Assembly (NCBI GenBank): GCA_030531555.1
Contig: JAUNNI010000025.1
Coordinates: 1 to 36,138, forward strand
Source: Eubacteriales bacterium
GTDB taxonomy: Bacteria; Bacillota; Clostridia; Lachnospirales; Lachnospiraceae
Length of the DNA stretch: 36,138 nt
Direction: 5' to 3'
Positions within the stretch are counted from its first letter, which is position 1. Each line of letters opens with the position of its first letter. Positions 16,684 to 24,532 of this stretch are shown piece after piece. The notes beneath the pieces were generated by a model, which did no database searches, had not been told where the DNA came from, and saw nothing but the letters and a program-made list of their open reading frames with translations. The translations under genes were made by a program, and so were the position numbers.

Positions 16684-17178
16684 CTAAATTTCTACTTCGC
16701 TCATCTCTCTGGTCCAATGGCCACTCTTTCCTCCAGATTTCTCCATCAGCTTAATATCCGTAAGAACCATGCCTTTGTCCACCGCTTTACACATATCATA
16801 AATGGTTAGCAATGTTACATTCACAGCCGTCAGTGCTTCCATCTCCACCCCGGTTTTACCAGTAGTTTTCACTACACTGACTGCTTCAATGGCATTTGAT
16901 TCATCGTGAAAACGAAAATCAATTTCCACTTTACTGATATTTAAGATATGGCAAAGAGGGATTAGATCCGAAGTTCTTTTTGCTCCCATAATCCCTGCGA
17001 TTCTTGCCACACCAAGAACATCGCCCTTCTTCATATTTCCTGCGCGAACCCGGTCATAGCATTCTTTTGAAAGAATGATTTTACCAGATGCAATGGCTTC
17101 TCTCACAGTATCCGCTTTTTCGCTGACATCCACCATGATCGCATTTCCTTTTTCATTAAAATGTGTGAAATTTTCCAT
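16684..17178 (-). CDS. moaC: Cyclic pyranopterin monophosphate synthase
   Basis: A 164-residue MoaC that, with MoaA, converts GTP to cyclic pyranopterin monophosphate. Family motifs are an N-terminal [32 protein letters not shown] (with the catalytic-site Lys and His), [14 protein letters not shown] and the C-terminal [12 protein letters not shown]. Length is normal. It is the last gene of the Moco operon, 16 bases after modC, with GGAGATG upstream. Confidence 0.96.
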   Translation of the reverse strand: MENFTHFNEKGNAIMVDVSEKADTVREAIASGKIILSKECYDRVRAGNMKKGDVLGVARIAGIMGAKRTSDLIPLCHILNISKVEIDFRFHDESNAIEAVSVVKTTGKTGVEMEALTAVNVTLLTIYDMCKAVDKGMVLTDIKLMEKSGGKSGHWTREMSEVEI

Positions 17179-17194
17179 TTCATCATCTCCTAAA

Positions 17195-18241
17195 CTATTC
17201 TAACAGAAGTAATTTTTCTTCTGGTATTTTCAAATACTGTGGAATCCCTTTTCTTTCAATCTCTTCCCACTGGTTTCTTGGAACAAACCAGGAGATTTCC
17301 TCTGCTCCCTCCTGTTCTGTTTTCAGATAATATTTTCGTTCAAATGGAAGTTCTTCCATGCGACCATTCAAGATTCGAATTCCATCTTCACAAGAATCCC
17401 ATATTGGAATAAAATCATGGGCACGGACTCCTATGTAGTGACAGGATTCTTCAATCATTTTCTGGTGAGAAAGAGTCAAATTCCAATCCGGAACAAATAG
17501 CTGATGGTCATTTTCTCTTATCACCGGCACGATATTTTTACATCCTGTTAGTCTTGCGGCCTCTACTTTTTGTGGATTGGAAAAAATGTCTCTGGTATTC
17601 CCATAAATAACAGCACTCCCTTGATCCATAACTAACAGTTCTTCACTGAATCGATAGATTTCATCGCGATTGTGCGATACCATTATGACAGTGCCATCAT
17701 AGTCCTCAAGCAGCAAAAAGAGCTCATGCTGCATTCTTTCTTTTAAATATACATCTAAAGCAGAAAATGGTTCATCTAACAGAATGACTTCCGGTTCATT
17801 TGCTAAAATTCTCGCCAAGGCAACTCTTTGTTGCTGGCCTCCTGAAATCTCAGAAGGATAGTGATCTCCTAATCCTCTTAACTGAAAACGTTCCAGATAT
17901 TGATTGACGATTTCTTCTTTCTTCTTTTTATTTCCAGAAACTCCAACCGCAATGTTTTCTCTTACGGTCATGTTAGGAAATAAAGCATAATTTTGAAAAA
18001 GATATCCTACTTTCCTCTTTTGCGCTTTCGGATTGATCTTCTTTTCTGAATCAAACAGAATGCGGTCGTCCAGCAATATTTTACCCTGATCTGGTTTTTC
18101 AATCCCTGCTATGGTTTTTAAAGTCATACTTTTCCCACAGCCGGAAGGACCTAAAATTCCAATTCTTTTGGAAGTTCCATTCATAGAAAGATTCAATGTG
18201 AAATTACCCAGTTTTTTCTTAATCTCAATTGAAATTGCCAT
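17195..18241 (-). CDS. modC: Molybdate ABC transporter ATPase
   Basis: A 348-residue ATPase of the ModC type. Walker A is [10 protein letters not shown], the Q-loop [10 protein letters not shown], signature SGGQQQR, Walker [14 protein letters not shown], and the switch His lies in MVSHNRDE. Residues from about 235 onward form a C-terminal accessory domain that is divergent from the usual TOBE molybdate-binding domain. It energises molybdate (or tungstate) import with ModB, whose stop is 9 bases upstream. GGAGG precedes the ATG. No binding-protein gene (modA) is in the window. Confidence 0.9.
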   Translation of the reverse strand: MAISIEIKKKLGNFTLNLSMNGTSKRIGILGPSGCGKSMTLKTIAGIEKPDQGKILLDDRILFDSEKKINPKAQKRKVGYLFQNYALFPNMTVRENIAVGVSGNKKKKEEIVNQYLERFQLRGLGDHYPSEISGGQQQRVALARILANEPEVILLDEPFSALDVYLKERMQHELFLLLEDYDGTVIMVSHNRDEIYRFSEELLVMDQGSAVIYGNTRDIFSNPQKVEAARLTGCKNIVPVIRENDHQLFVPDWNLTLSHQKMIEESCHYIGVRAHDFIPIWDSCEDGIRILNGRMEELPFERKYYLKTEQEGAEEISWFVPRNQWEEIERKGIPQYLKIPEEKLLLLE

Positions 18242-18250
18242 AAAATCCTC

Positions 18251-18943
18251 CTACCAGCGATGATTGTTTTTATGCTGGCCAGATAAAAAATTCATCAGAT
18301 AGATTGCACAAAGAGCAATCAGGATGACTATGACTGCCCAAAAACCAGCCGTTCCATAATCTCCATCCTGTAAAACCATGGCAATTCGCTGTGATATGGT
18401 CCCCGTTTTGCCAGGAATATTCCCAGCCAGCATGGAAGTGGCACCATATTCTCCTAACGCTCTGGCAAAGGTCAGAATAGTCCCCGCCAGTATGCCAGGT
18501 TTGGAACAAGGAATCACCACTTTCCAAAAGATGGAAAACTCACTCATACCAAGGGTTCTTGCTGCATAGATCAGATTCATATCCATCTGCTCAAAAGCAG
18601 CTCTGGCATTTCGATACATCAATGGAAAGGAAATCACAAGAGCTGCAATCACACACCCAAGCCAAGTCTGCACCACGACAATATCCAATTTTTCATATAG
18701 TAAAATCCCTATTGGTCTTCTTTTACTAAAAAGTAAAAGAAGGAAGAAACCAGCAACCGTTGGTGGAAGCACCATGGGCAAGGTTAGGATTCCATCAATC
18801 AAAGCCCTGAGTTTTGGCCCTGCTTTCATCACTTTTCTTGCAGCAAATATTCCAAGAAAAAAGGAAAGAATAGTAGCGACAATTCCTGTTTTTAAGGAGA
18901 TGAACAGTGGGCTCCAATCAAGAGAAGACATGATTTCCAGCAT
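18251..18943 (-). CDS. modB: Molybdate ABC transporter permease
   Basis: A 230-residue inner-membrane permease with about five to six hydrophobic segments. The ABC coupling motif is seen as AARTLGMSEFSIFWKVVIPCSKPGILAGTIL split around residues 125-150, and LGEYGATSMLAGNIPGKT is characteristic of ModB/TupB/CysT-type permeases. It pairs with ModC. Tungstate is an alternative substrate. The gene lies 45 bases after the MOSC-MogA fusion, with GAGG upstream of the ATG at 18943. Confidence 0.92.
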   Translation of the reverse strand: MLEIMSSLDWSPLFISLKTGIVATILSFFLGIFAARKVMKAGPKLRALIDGILTLPMVLPPTVAGFFLLLLFSKRRPIGILLYEKLDIVVVQTWLGCVIAALVISFPLMYRNARAAFEQMDMNLIYAARTLGMSEFSIFWKVVIPCSKPGILAGTILTFARALGEYGATSMLAGNIPGKTGTISQRIAMVLQDGDYGTAGFWAVIVILIALCAIYLMNFLSGQHKNNHRW

Positions 18944-18988
18944 TCTTATGACCTCGATATATCCATAATATAATAAAATTTGTAGTTT

Positions 18989-19939
18989 CTAATTCTCTTT
19001 TTTATCACTACGAGCACATTCTCCTTCGGTGCCTCGTAAGATTCCAAGTCCATGGCCCAAGCTTGGAAGAATGAATTCCAATGCTTCTTTCACCGCTTTT
19101 GGGCTACCAGGAAGATTGATGATTAAAGTCTGCTTTCGGATTCCTGAAACCGCACGACTAAGCATGGCACGAGGTGTGATTGATAAAGAATAATATAAAA
19201 TCGCATTGGCAATTCCAGGCGCCATACGATCACATACTTCTGTTGTTGCTTCCGGAGTGATATCTCTTGGGGAAAAACCAGTTCCACCCGTTGTGAAGAT
19301 AACATTGACCTGACGCTGGTCTGCCAGACGGATCAAAGTATTCTTCAGTGGAAGTTTCTCATCCGGAAGGAGGATGGTTTCTTTTACATCATATCCTGCT
19401 TCTGTGATCATTTCCACGATTTTTGGTCCGCTCTTATCTTCTCGTTCTCCTGCATGTCCTTTATCACTTAAAGTGATGACCGCAGCAGTAAATGGACGAT
19501 CTGCCGGAGGAAGGATCACTTCCATCTCATCCCCCACCTTGATAGGACCTTCGCAGATTACTTCTGCAAAAACGCCTTCTCTAGGCATGATGCAGTCTCC
19601 AACTTTTTTATAAATTTCGCAATGACTATGACATTCTTTTCCGATTTGAGTCATTTCCAAAAGAACATCTCCAACTTTAAAACGAGTTCCTACTGGAAGA
19701 GAACGGAAATCAATATCTTCCACGATAATATTTTCACCAAAAGCACCTAAGGCTACGTCAGCACCTCTTGCACGAAATTCTTCTATTTTATTATAAGATA
19801 ACAAACTGACCTGTCTATGCCATTTTCCTCCGTGGGCATCATTTTCTAAGCCCCAGTCTTTGATAAGATTAACCTCTGGGATCTCATGTTTTTGGGTTCC
19901 TCTTTTTTCACTGATACATATTCCAACAATTTTACCCAT
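18989..19939 (-). CDS. MOSC domain-MogA fusion protein
   Basis: A 316-residue fusion. Residues 1-150 are a MOSC domain (WGLENDAHGGKWHRQVSLLS, GAFGENIIVEDIDF, and IGKECHSHCEIYKK with paired Cys/His), a fold that binds molybdopterin and can carry sulfur. Residues 155-316 are a MogA/MoaB domain (VITLSDKGHAGEREDKSGP, TTGGTGFSPRDITPEAT, LPGSPKAV), which adenylates molybdopterin before Mo insertion by MoeA. Both halves are intact in one frame. The start at 19939 has GGAGG and follows the moaA stop by one base; an earlier ATG at 19951 overlaps moaA. Confidence 0.92.
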   Translation of the reverse strand: MGKIVGICISEKRGTQKHEIPEVNLIKDWGLENDAHGGKWHRQVSLLSYNKIEEFRARGADVALGAFGENIIVEDIDFRSLPVGTRFKVGDVLLEMTQIGKECHSHCEIYKKVGDCIMPREGVFAEVICEGPIKVGDEMEVILPPADRPFTAAVITLSDKGHAGEREDKSGPKIVEMITEAGYDVKETILLPDEKLPLKNTLIRLADQRQVNVIFTTGGTGFSPRDITPEATTEVCDRMAPGIANAILYYSLSITPRAMLSRAVSGIRKQTLIINLPGSPKAVKEALEFILPSLGHGLGILRGTEGECARSDKKEN

Positions 19940-19940
19940 T

Positions 19941-20906
19941 TTATCCTCCAATTTGTACCATTCTTTTTATTTCCGTAATTTCTGCAATTTCTTCAAAACA
20001 GTGCATTTTGGGTTTATCAAGAATCGCTTTTTCAAGCAGATTTTTTACCAAAGAAAGATCTCCCTTCCTTACAGCATCTTTGACAGAAACCTTTGTATCA
20101 AAGCAAAGGCATGGTTTTATATCCCCTGTGGCCGTCATGCGAATTCGGTTACAGCTGCTACAGAATTTTCCATGGATTGCACTGATAAAGCCGACACTTC
20201 CCAAAAATCCAGGAATCTGATAATAGATGGCTGGTCCATTTCCATGAATACATTCATCTCTTACCATATCCGGATAGATTTCCTGTAAGGCCTCTATTAA
20301 AGTGATGTTTGACACCATTTCCTGTGTTTTTCCATCTCCGATTGGCATCAGCTCAATAAATCGAACATCCAATGGCATATCCTTTGCCAAAGCAAGAAGG
20401 TCCAGCCATTCATCGTCATTGCTGCCCTTTTGTAAAACACAATTGATTTTTACACGAAAACCTTCTTCCACTGCTGCATATATTCCATCAAGCACTTGAT
20501 CCAGCTGATCAAATCTTGTGATGGCCTGAAATCTCTCTCTTTTTAAGGTGTCAAGACTAATATTAATTCCATCAAGCTTCGCTTCCTTTAGCTGTGGAAG
20601 GCATTCTTTCAGACGAATTCCATTGGTAGTAAGAGTCACCTGCTCCACCCCCGGAAGCTGTTTAATCTGGCGAATCAAATCCGTACATCCTCTCCGAACC
20701 AGAGGCTCACCACCCGTAATTTTGAATTTTACGATCCCCAACTCTACCACCTGCCTGCAGACATCTAATATTTCCTCATAGCGAAGAATCTCATCCATAG
20801 GAAGCAAATTGATATCATCCGGCATGCAATACCGGCAGCGCAGATTACATCGGTCTGTGATGGAAATTCGCATATAATCTATTTTTCTTTGAAAATGATC
20901 ATACAT
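19941..20906 (-). CDS. moaA: GTP 3',8-cyclase (radical SAM)
   Basis: A 321-residue MoaA that starts Moco synthesis from GTP. The radical SAM cluster motif is C20-x3-C24-x2-C27 (ITDRCNLRCRYCMPD). The C-terminal substrate cluster is FCSSCNRIRMTATGDIKPC, and the protein ends in the conserved double glycine (QIGG), which is needed for activity. GGEPLVRRGC is the SAM-binding GGE motif. It follows moeA by 21 bases, with AAGGAG upstream. Confidence 0.96.
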   Translation of the reverse strand: MYDHFQRKIDYMRISITDRCNLRCRYCMPDDINLLPMDEILRYEEILDVCRQVVELGIVKFKITGGEPLVRRGCTDLIRQIKQLPGVEQVTLTTNGIRLKECLPQLKEAKLDGINISLDTLKRERFQAITRFDQLDQVLDGIYAAVEEGFRVKINCVLQKGSNDDEWLDLLALAKDMPLDVRFIELMPIGDGKTQEMVSNITLIEALQEIYPDMVRDECIHGNGPAIYYQIPGFLGSVGFISAIHGKFCSSCNRIRMTATGDIKPCLCFDTKVSVKDAVRKGDLSLVKNLLEKAILDKPKMHCFEEIAEITEIKRMVQIGG

Positions 20907-20927
20907 TCTGATCCTTCTCCTTTAATC

Positions 20928-22136
20928 CTATAATAAATAAGCCTCTAATCTATCGCCCTCTGCCACACTGCCATGTCCCGCGTCCAAACAAATCAGACAG
21001 TTGGCTCCAATGCCGGCTTTTGTCTGACCATTACTTTGTCCTTTGGAAAAAGTCATCTTTCCATCTTCATAGTATCCTCGCAGGAATCTCATACAGTGAG
21101 ATTTCTTGCCAAAATCATCTTTTGCTACACCATAAACTTTTCTTAAGACTTCCTTATTTCGCTCTGTCATTTTGGCAAGGAGAGGCTGGGTCAATAATTC
21201 AAAGACCGCAGAGGCCGAATATGGATTTCCTGATAAGGAAATCACTGGAATTTTACCATAAAGGGAAAACATGGTTGGCATTCCGGGCTTGATAGCAATT
21301 CCATGGAAGATGGTTTCTGCTCCAAGTTTTTCCATTACCTCTGGCAATAAATCTTTTTGTCCTACAGAAACACCACCAGTTGTGATGATTAAATCACAAG
21401 ATTCTGCAGCTATTTCAATGGCTTCTCTAATCAAGGATAAAGAGTCCCCCGCTGCCACGGCCATTTTCACGTCACATCCTAACTGCATCAGGCGAGTAGA
21501 AAACAAGGCAAGATTGGAATTATAGATCTTTCCTTCTGCCAATTGACTTCCTGGTTTTTGTAATTCATCACCGGTAGTAATTACTGCAGCACACACTCTT
21601 TTTCTTACAAGAAGATGATCAATCCCAGCTGCCACTGCTGCCGCAATCAGATAAGCATCCACCACATCACCAGCTTTCGCAAGGCAATCCCCCAAAGGAA
21701 AATCTTCTCCAATCGGACAATAATTATCAAAAGGATTCACAGTAGCATAAAGCTCTACGGTATCTTCCCCATAGTTACTATCCTCCTGACGGATGACGGC
21801 ATCAGCACCCTCTGGGATGGCGGCACCTGTCATAATTCTGAGGGCTTCCCCTTTTTCCAAAGTTCTAAAATAAGGATTCCCTGCAAACTGACTGCCAACA
21901 ACTTTTAAAACCACTGGATTCTCCTCGCTGGCTCCAATGGTATCCGAAGCTTTTAGGGCATAACCATCCATGGCAGATCTTGGAAATGGAGGTTGTGCGA
22001 TTTTTGTATAAACATCTTCTGCCAAAATACGACCTAAGGATTCCATGATAGGAAGAGATTCTACCCCCATCTGGTAAGCATGTTGACAAACCAAATCTGT
22101 GGCTTCCCATATAGTGATATTGCTTCTTTCTTTCAT
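20928..22136 (-). CDS. moeA: Molybdopterin molybdenumtransferase
   Basis: A 402-residue MoeA that inserts molybdate into adenylated molybdopterin. Domains in order: the N-terminal region with AQPPFPRSAMDGYAL, the insertion with VVGSQFAGNPY and MTGAAIPEGADAVI, the MogA-like domain with TTGDELQKPG, IITTGGVSVGQKDLLP and PVISLSGNPYSASAVFE, and a C-terminal beta domain ending EGDRLEAYLL. The start at 22136 is two bases after the previous stop and has AAAGGGG; an earlier frame start at 22178 lies inside that gene. Confidence 0.95.
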   Translation of the reverse strand: MKERSNITIWEATDLVCQHAYQMGVESLPIMESLGRILAEDVYTKIAQPPFPRSAMDGYALKASDTIGASEENPVVLKVVGSQFAGNPYFRTLEKGEALRIMTGAAIPEGADAVIRQEDSNYGEDTVELYATVNPFDNYCPIGEDFPLGDCLAKAGDVVDAYLIAAAVAAGIDHLLVRKRVCAAVITTGDELQKPGSQLAEGKIYNSNLALFSTRLMQLGCDVKMAVAAGDSLSLIREAIEIAAESCDLIITTGGVSVGQKDLLPEVMEKLGAETIFHGIAIKPGMPTMFSLYGKIPVISLSGNPYSASAVFELLTQPLLAKMTERNKEVLRKVYGVAKDDFGKKSHCMRFLRGYYEDGKMTFSKGQSNGQTKAGIGANCLICLDAGHGSVAEGDRLEAYLL

Positions 22137-22138
22137 AA

Positions 22139-23164
22139 TTAAACCCCTTTGCCAAAAGCACAGTCCGGATAACGACATTCCTTACAGCCTAAACATAAGC
22201 CACCATGTCCCATTTTAATCACATCTTTTTTACTGATTTTGATACCAGCTGCCACACGAGGCATGATGAGATCAAATACGGTTGCTTTTGCATACATAAC
22301 ACAACCCGGCAGTCCCATAACCGGTGTTCCATCCTCATAATATGCCAGACAGAACATGGCACCTGGAAGAGTTGGTGCTCCGTAAGTAACCACTTTTGCA
22401 CCACAATCCGTAATGGCACCTGGAGTACGGTCATCTGGATCCACACTCATTCCACCTGTACAGATAATCAGATCAATTCCTTCTTTTTTCATTTCCTGAA
22501 TATTTGAAATGATACGCTCTTTTTCATCCCCACTTAAGACATGCTTCACCACTTCAATTCCATATGTTTTTAATTTTCTTTCCACCACAGGAGTAAACTG
22601 ATCTTTGATTAGCCCTTTTTCTACCTCACTGCCTGTTGTGATAATTCCAGCTGTTTTTAATTTCCATGGATATACTTTAAGAAGTGGCTCATGTCCCACT
22701 TTTTCTTCTGCTTCCACAATCACCTTCTCATCGATTACCAATGGAATAATACGAGTTCCAGCCAGTTTATCTCCAGGGTGAACCACTGTATTACCATGAC
22801 GGGTAGCAATCATAAGGTCATCAAATTCATTGACATCGTATAAACGGTCCACATCCACCTGAAAAAGTCCTTCTATATCAGAAATCAATTCAATTTTTCC
22901 TTCTTTGACAGGAGTCTGATGCATGCCTTCACTTTGACACATGCCAACTAAACGAAGAGCCGCTTCATCCTCATGGAGCATTCCTTCCTGTTTTTCCCAA
23001 ACATAAAGATGTTCTTTTCCAATCGACAATAAAACCGGAATATCTTCCTCTGTCACAATATGTCCTTTTCGGAATCTGGCATCTTTGATCACTCCAGGGA
23101 TAATCTGTGTCATATCATGGCATAAAATATGTCCTACGGCATCTACTGTATTTACTAATTTCAT
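22139..23164 (-). CDS. Molybdopterin-binding protein with Cys-rich tail (MoeA-related)
   Basis: A 341-residue protein with a C-terminal half of the MoaB/Mog molybdopterin-binding fold (IITTGSEVEKGL, ICTGGMSVDPDDRTPGAI, VMGLPGCVMYAKATVFD) and an N-terminal half unlike MoeA domain II. Many clostridia have such a protein as the first gene of a Moco operon, usually annotated simply as molybdopterin-binding. It ends in a Cys-rich tail, C324-x2-C327-x2-C330-x4-C335, which could bind zinc or an Fe-S cluster. It is the first gene under the Moco riboswitch. Its reaction is not known. It could supply an MPT-handling step missing from the local gene set. Confidence 0.8.
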   Translation of the reverse strand: MKLVNTVDAVGHILCHDMTQIIPGVIKDARFRKGHIVTEEDIPVLLSIGKEHLYVWEKQEGMLHEDEAALRLVGMCQSEGMHQTPVKEGKIELISDIEGLFQVDVDRLYDVNEFDDLMIATRHGNTVVHPGDKLAGTRIIPLVIDEKVIVEAEEKVGHEPLLKVYPWKLKTAGIITTGSEVEKGLIKDQFTPVVERKLKTYGIEVVKHVLSGDEKERIISNIQEMKKEGIDLIICTGGMSVDPDDRTPGAITDCGAKVVTYGAPTLPGAMFCLAYYEDGTPVMGLPGCVMYAKATVFDLIMPRVAAGIKISKKDVIKMGHGGLCLGCKECRYPDCAFGKGV

Positions 23165-23217
23165 TTTTTTCTTTCTCCTTCTAAATATAACGAATCAAGC
23201 ATTCTAATTTTCTTATC

Positions 23218-23281
23218 AAAAGAAAACAGAGTTCTTTTTTTCATGGAAAATGAAACATTTTCCACAAAGAAAAAAACTCTG
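23218..23281 (-). other. Second hairpin downstream of the riboswitch terminator
   Basis: CAGAGTT (the 3' arm of the main terminator) can instead pair with AACTCTG 40 bases later, helped by a U-run/A-run match and an internal perfect 9-bp stem (TGGAAAATG / CATTTTCCA at 23244-23264). TTTTCTTTT follows. It may be a back-up terminator that competes with the first. Confidence 0.4.
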
Positions 23282-23304
23282 CTCCAAAAAAGAGCAGAGT
23301 TTTT
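23266..23304 (-). terminator. Riboswitch expression-platform terminator
   Basis: A 13-bp stem (AAAACTCTGCTC / GAGCAGAGTTTT, 7-base loop) followed by a T-run, about 60 bases after the Moco aptamer. Its 5' arm can alternatively pair with the 3' strand of aptamer helix P1 (13 bp with two G-U pairs), so ligand binding should favour termination. Confidence 0.85.
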
Positions 23305-23362
23305 AGACCATAATCTAAATGTTGGATACGAATGATACAAATCCATCACACCAACGATTCTG

Positions 23363-23484
23363 CTCTCCTTTCCAATGGGGAGGCAGCACCGTTTCCAGTG
23401 TCACCCTGAGAAAACCAAATCATTTACATGATGGTTTTCTGGCTTATGTTTCATAGTTTCCCTTAGAAGCATAAGCTCGGAGAG
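23363..23484 (-). ncRNA. Molybdenum cofactor (Moco) riboswitch aptamer
   Basis: On the minus strand a P1 helix (CTCTCC / GGAGAG) encloses a P2 arm (GCTTATG / CATAAGC), a P3 hairpin (AGAAAACCA / TGGTTTTCT), a hairpin capped by a GAAA tetraloop (CACTG-GAAA-CGGTG, 23387-23400) and the conserved GCTGCCTCCC strand. P2 contains CTAAG and TATG segments (23452-23466) resembling the 11-nt tetraloop receptor. This matches the published moco motif: a GNRA loop docking to a receptor. It precedes a Moco biosynthesis and molybdate uptake operon, the expected targets. The P3 hairpin suggests the Moco rather than the shorter Tuco form. Confidence 0.88.
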
Positions 23485-23496
23485 TTTTTTAAAATT

Positions 23497-23525
23497 ATAA
23501 TATAAGAATTCAAATCCTATGTCAA
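23497..23525 (-). promoter_or_regulatory. Promoter of the riboswitch-controlled Moco operon
   Basis: Minus-strand consensus TTGACA (23525-23520), 17-base spacer, TATTAT (23502-23497), placing the start a few bases before the aptamer. It is the best promoter match in the window. Confidence 0.8.
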
Positions 23526-23570
23526 TCCGATATACTCCTAAACTTACGAAGAGAACGAATCTCTAACGTT

Positions 23571-24500
23571 TTATCGTCTCTCTACACGAAGTAACATAAT
23601 GAGGAACTGAAGAAGTACCCAGCCAATGATCATTGTTGTAAGATAAATCTGAATACCCTGAAGCTGTGTTAAGTAACCAGCAAGCTTTTCATTTCCAGCA
23701 TTTGTTAAGAATCCTGCCATTTTACCTGTTGCAACACATCCGATGGCCATAGGGAAGGTTACACCTGCATATCCAGGAACCCAGTTGAAAGCAAAGAATT
23801 TAGGTAATTTGAAAATAATGAATGCAAGTGAGCATAAAACACATACATAGAGGAAGTACAATAAAGTTGCATTTTTATTTTCAACTACGTTAATATAACT
23901 TACAACACAGAGGGAACATGGTGCTAAAAGAACAGCCATTGTATGATATACAGGCGCTTTTACTTCCACTGTGAATAAACGGTAAAGCATGAATGGTAAA
24001 ATTACAAGATAGATCACGATACCATAATATGTTACAGCATTTAAAACTACCTTTGGAAGGAATCCGGCGCCAGCTACACAGCTAACCATGATTCCGTTAT
24101 AGGTTACATACCAGGATGGTACAAATGTATTGATATCTCTCTTGGAGATTACATTACGGAAGGTAAAGATGCAAATATGAGTTGCATGACATGCAACAGC
24201 AATTAAAAGAATGATTTTACCTACACCTGGAATAAACTCATTATAGTAGCTTCCAAGAATCATAGTCATCATGAAAAGTGCTGCATATAAGCTACAAGGT
24301 ACCACATTGGAGTACTCTGCTTTACATTTATCAAATGCTGTCACAATTTTTACTAAATAGCATAAAAGAACGATTGTTGCTACCCACATTGTGATGTGTC
24401 TTACCCATGCAAAGTTTAACCCACCATAAACATTTGCAAGAGTCAAAGCACCAACGAAAGTTGGTATCACTGGAACTGGCATATTTTTAATTCTTTCCAT
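23571..24500 (-). CDS. TDT-family (TehA/SLAC1-like) anion channel or exporter
   Basis: A 309-residue membrane protein with about ten hydrophobic helices. The pattern NMPVPVIPTFVGALTLANVY, then repeated short helix pairs and TFPMAIGCVATG resembles the tellurite-resistance/dicarboxylate transporter (TDT) fold of TehA, SLAC1 and the yeast sulfite pump SSU1. These move small anions such as nitrate, chloride, sulfite or malate. Position at the end of the nitrate/sirohaem reductase cluster points to nitrate, nitrite or sulfite movement. The start at 24500 has AAGGAG; the longer frame from 24533 overlaps the previous gene. There is no obvious terminator after it. Confidence 0.75.
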   Translation of the reverse strand: MERIKNMPVPVIPTFVGALTLANVYGGLNFAWVRHITMWVATIVLLCYLVKIVTAFDKCKAEYSNVVPCSLYAALFMMTMILGSYYNEFIPGVGKIILLIAVACHATHICIFTFRNVISKRDINTFVPSWYVTYNGIMVSCVAGAGFLPKVVLNAVTYYGIVIYLVILPFMLYRLFTVEVKAPVYHTMAVLLAPCSLCVVSYINVVENKNATLLYFLYVCVLCSLAFIIFKLPKFFAFNWVPGYAGVTFPMAIGCVATGKMAGFLTNAGNEKLAGYLTQLQGIQIYLTTMIIGWVLLQFLIMLLRVERR

Positions 24501-24532
24501 TATATTTTTCTCCTTGAATTTTTCTTCTTCCA

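Noticed and set aside
23161-23349. 62-aa open frame on the minus strand over the riboswitch platform
   Set aside because: It lies across the terminator hairpins, has odd composition and no ribosome site; the RNA structure explains the region.
23545-23570. Inverted repeat AGAGA-ACGAA-TCTCT just after the TDT gene as a terminator
   Set aside because: Only 5 bp in the stem and no T-run on the minus strand, so read-through toward the Moco promoter remains possible.
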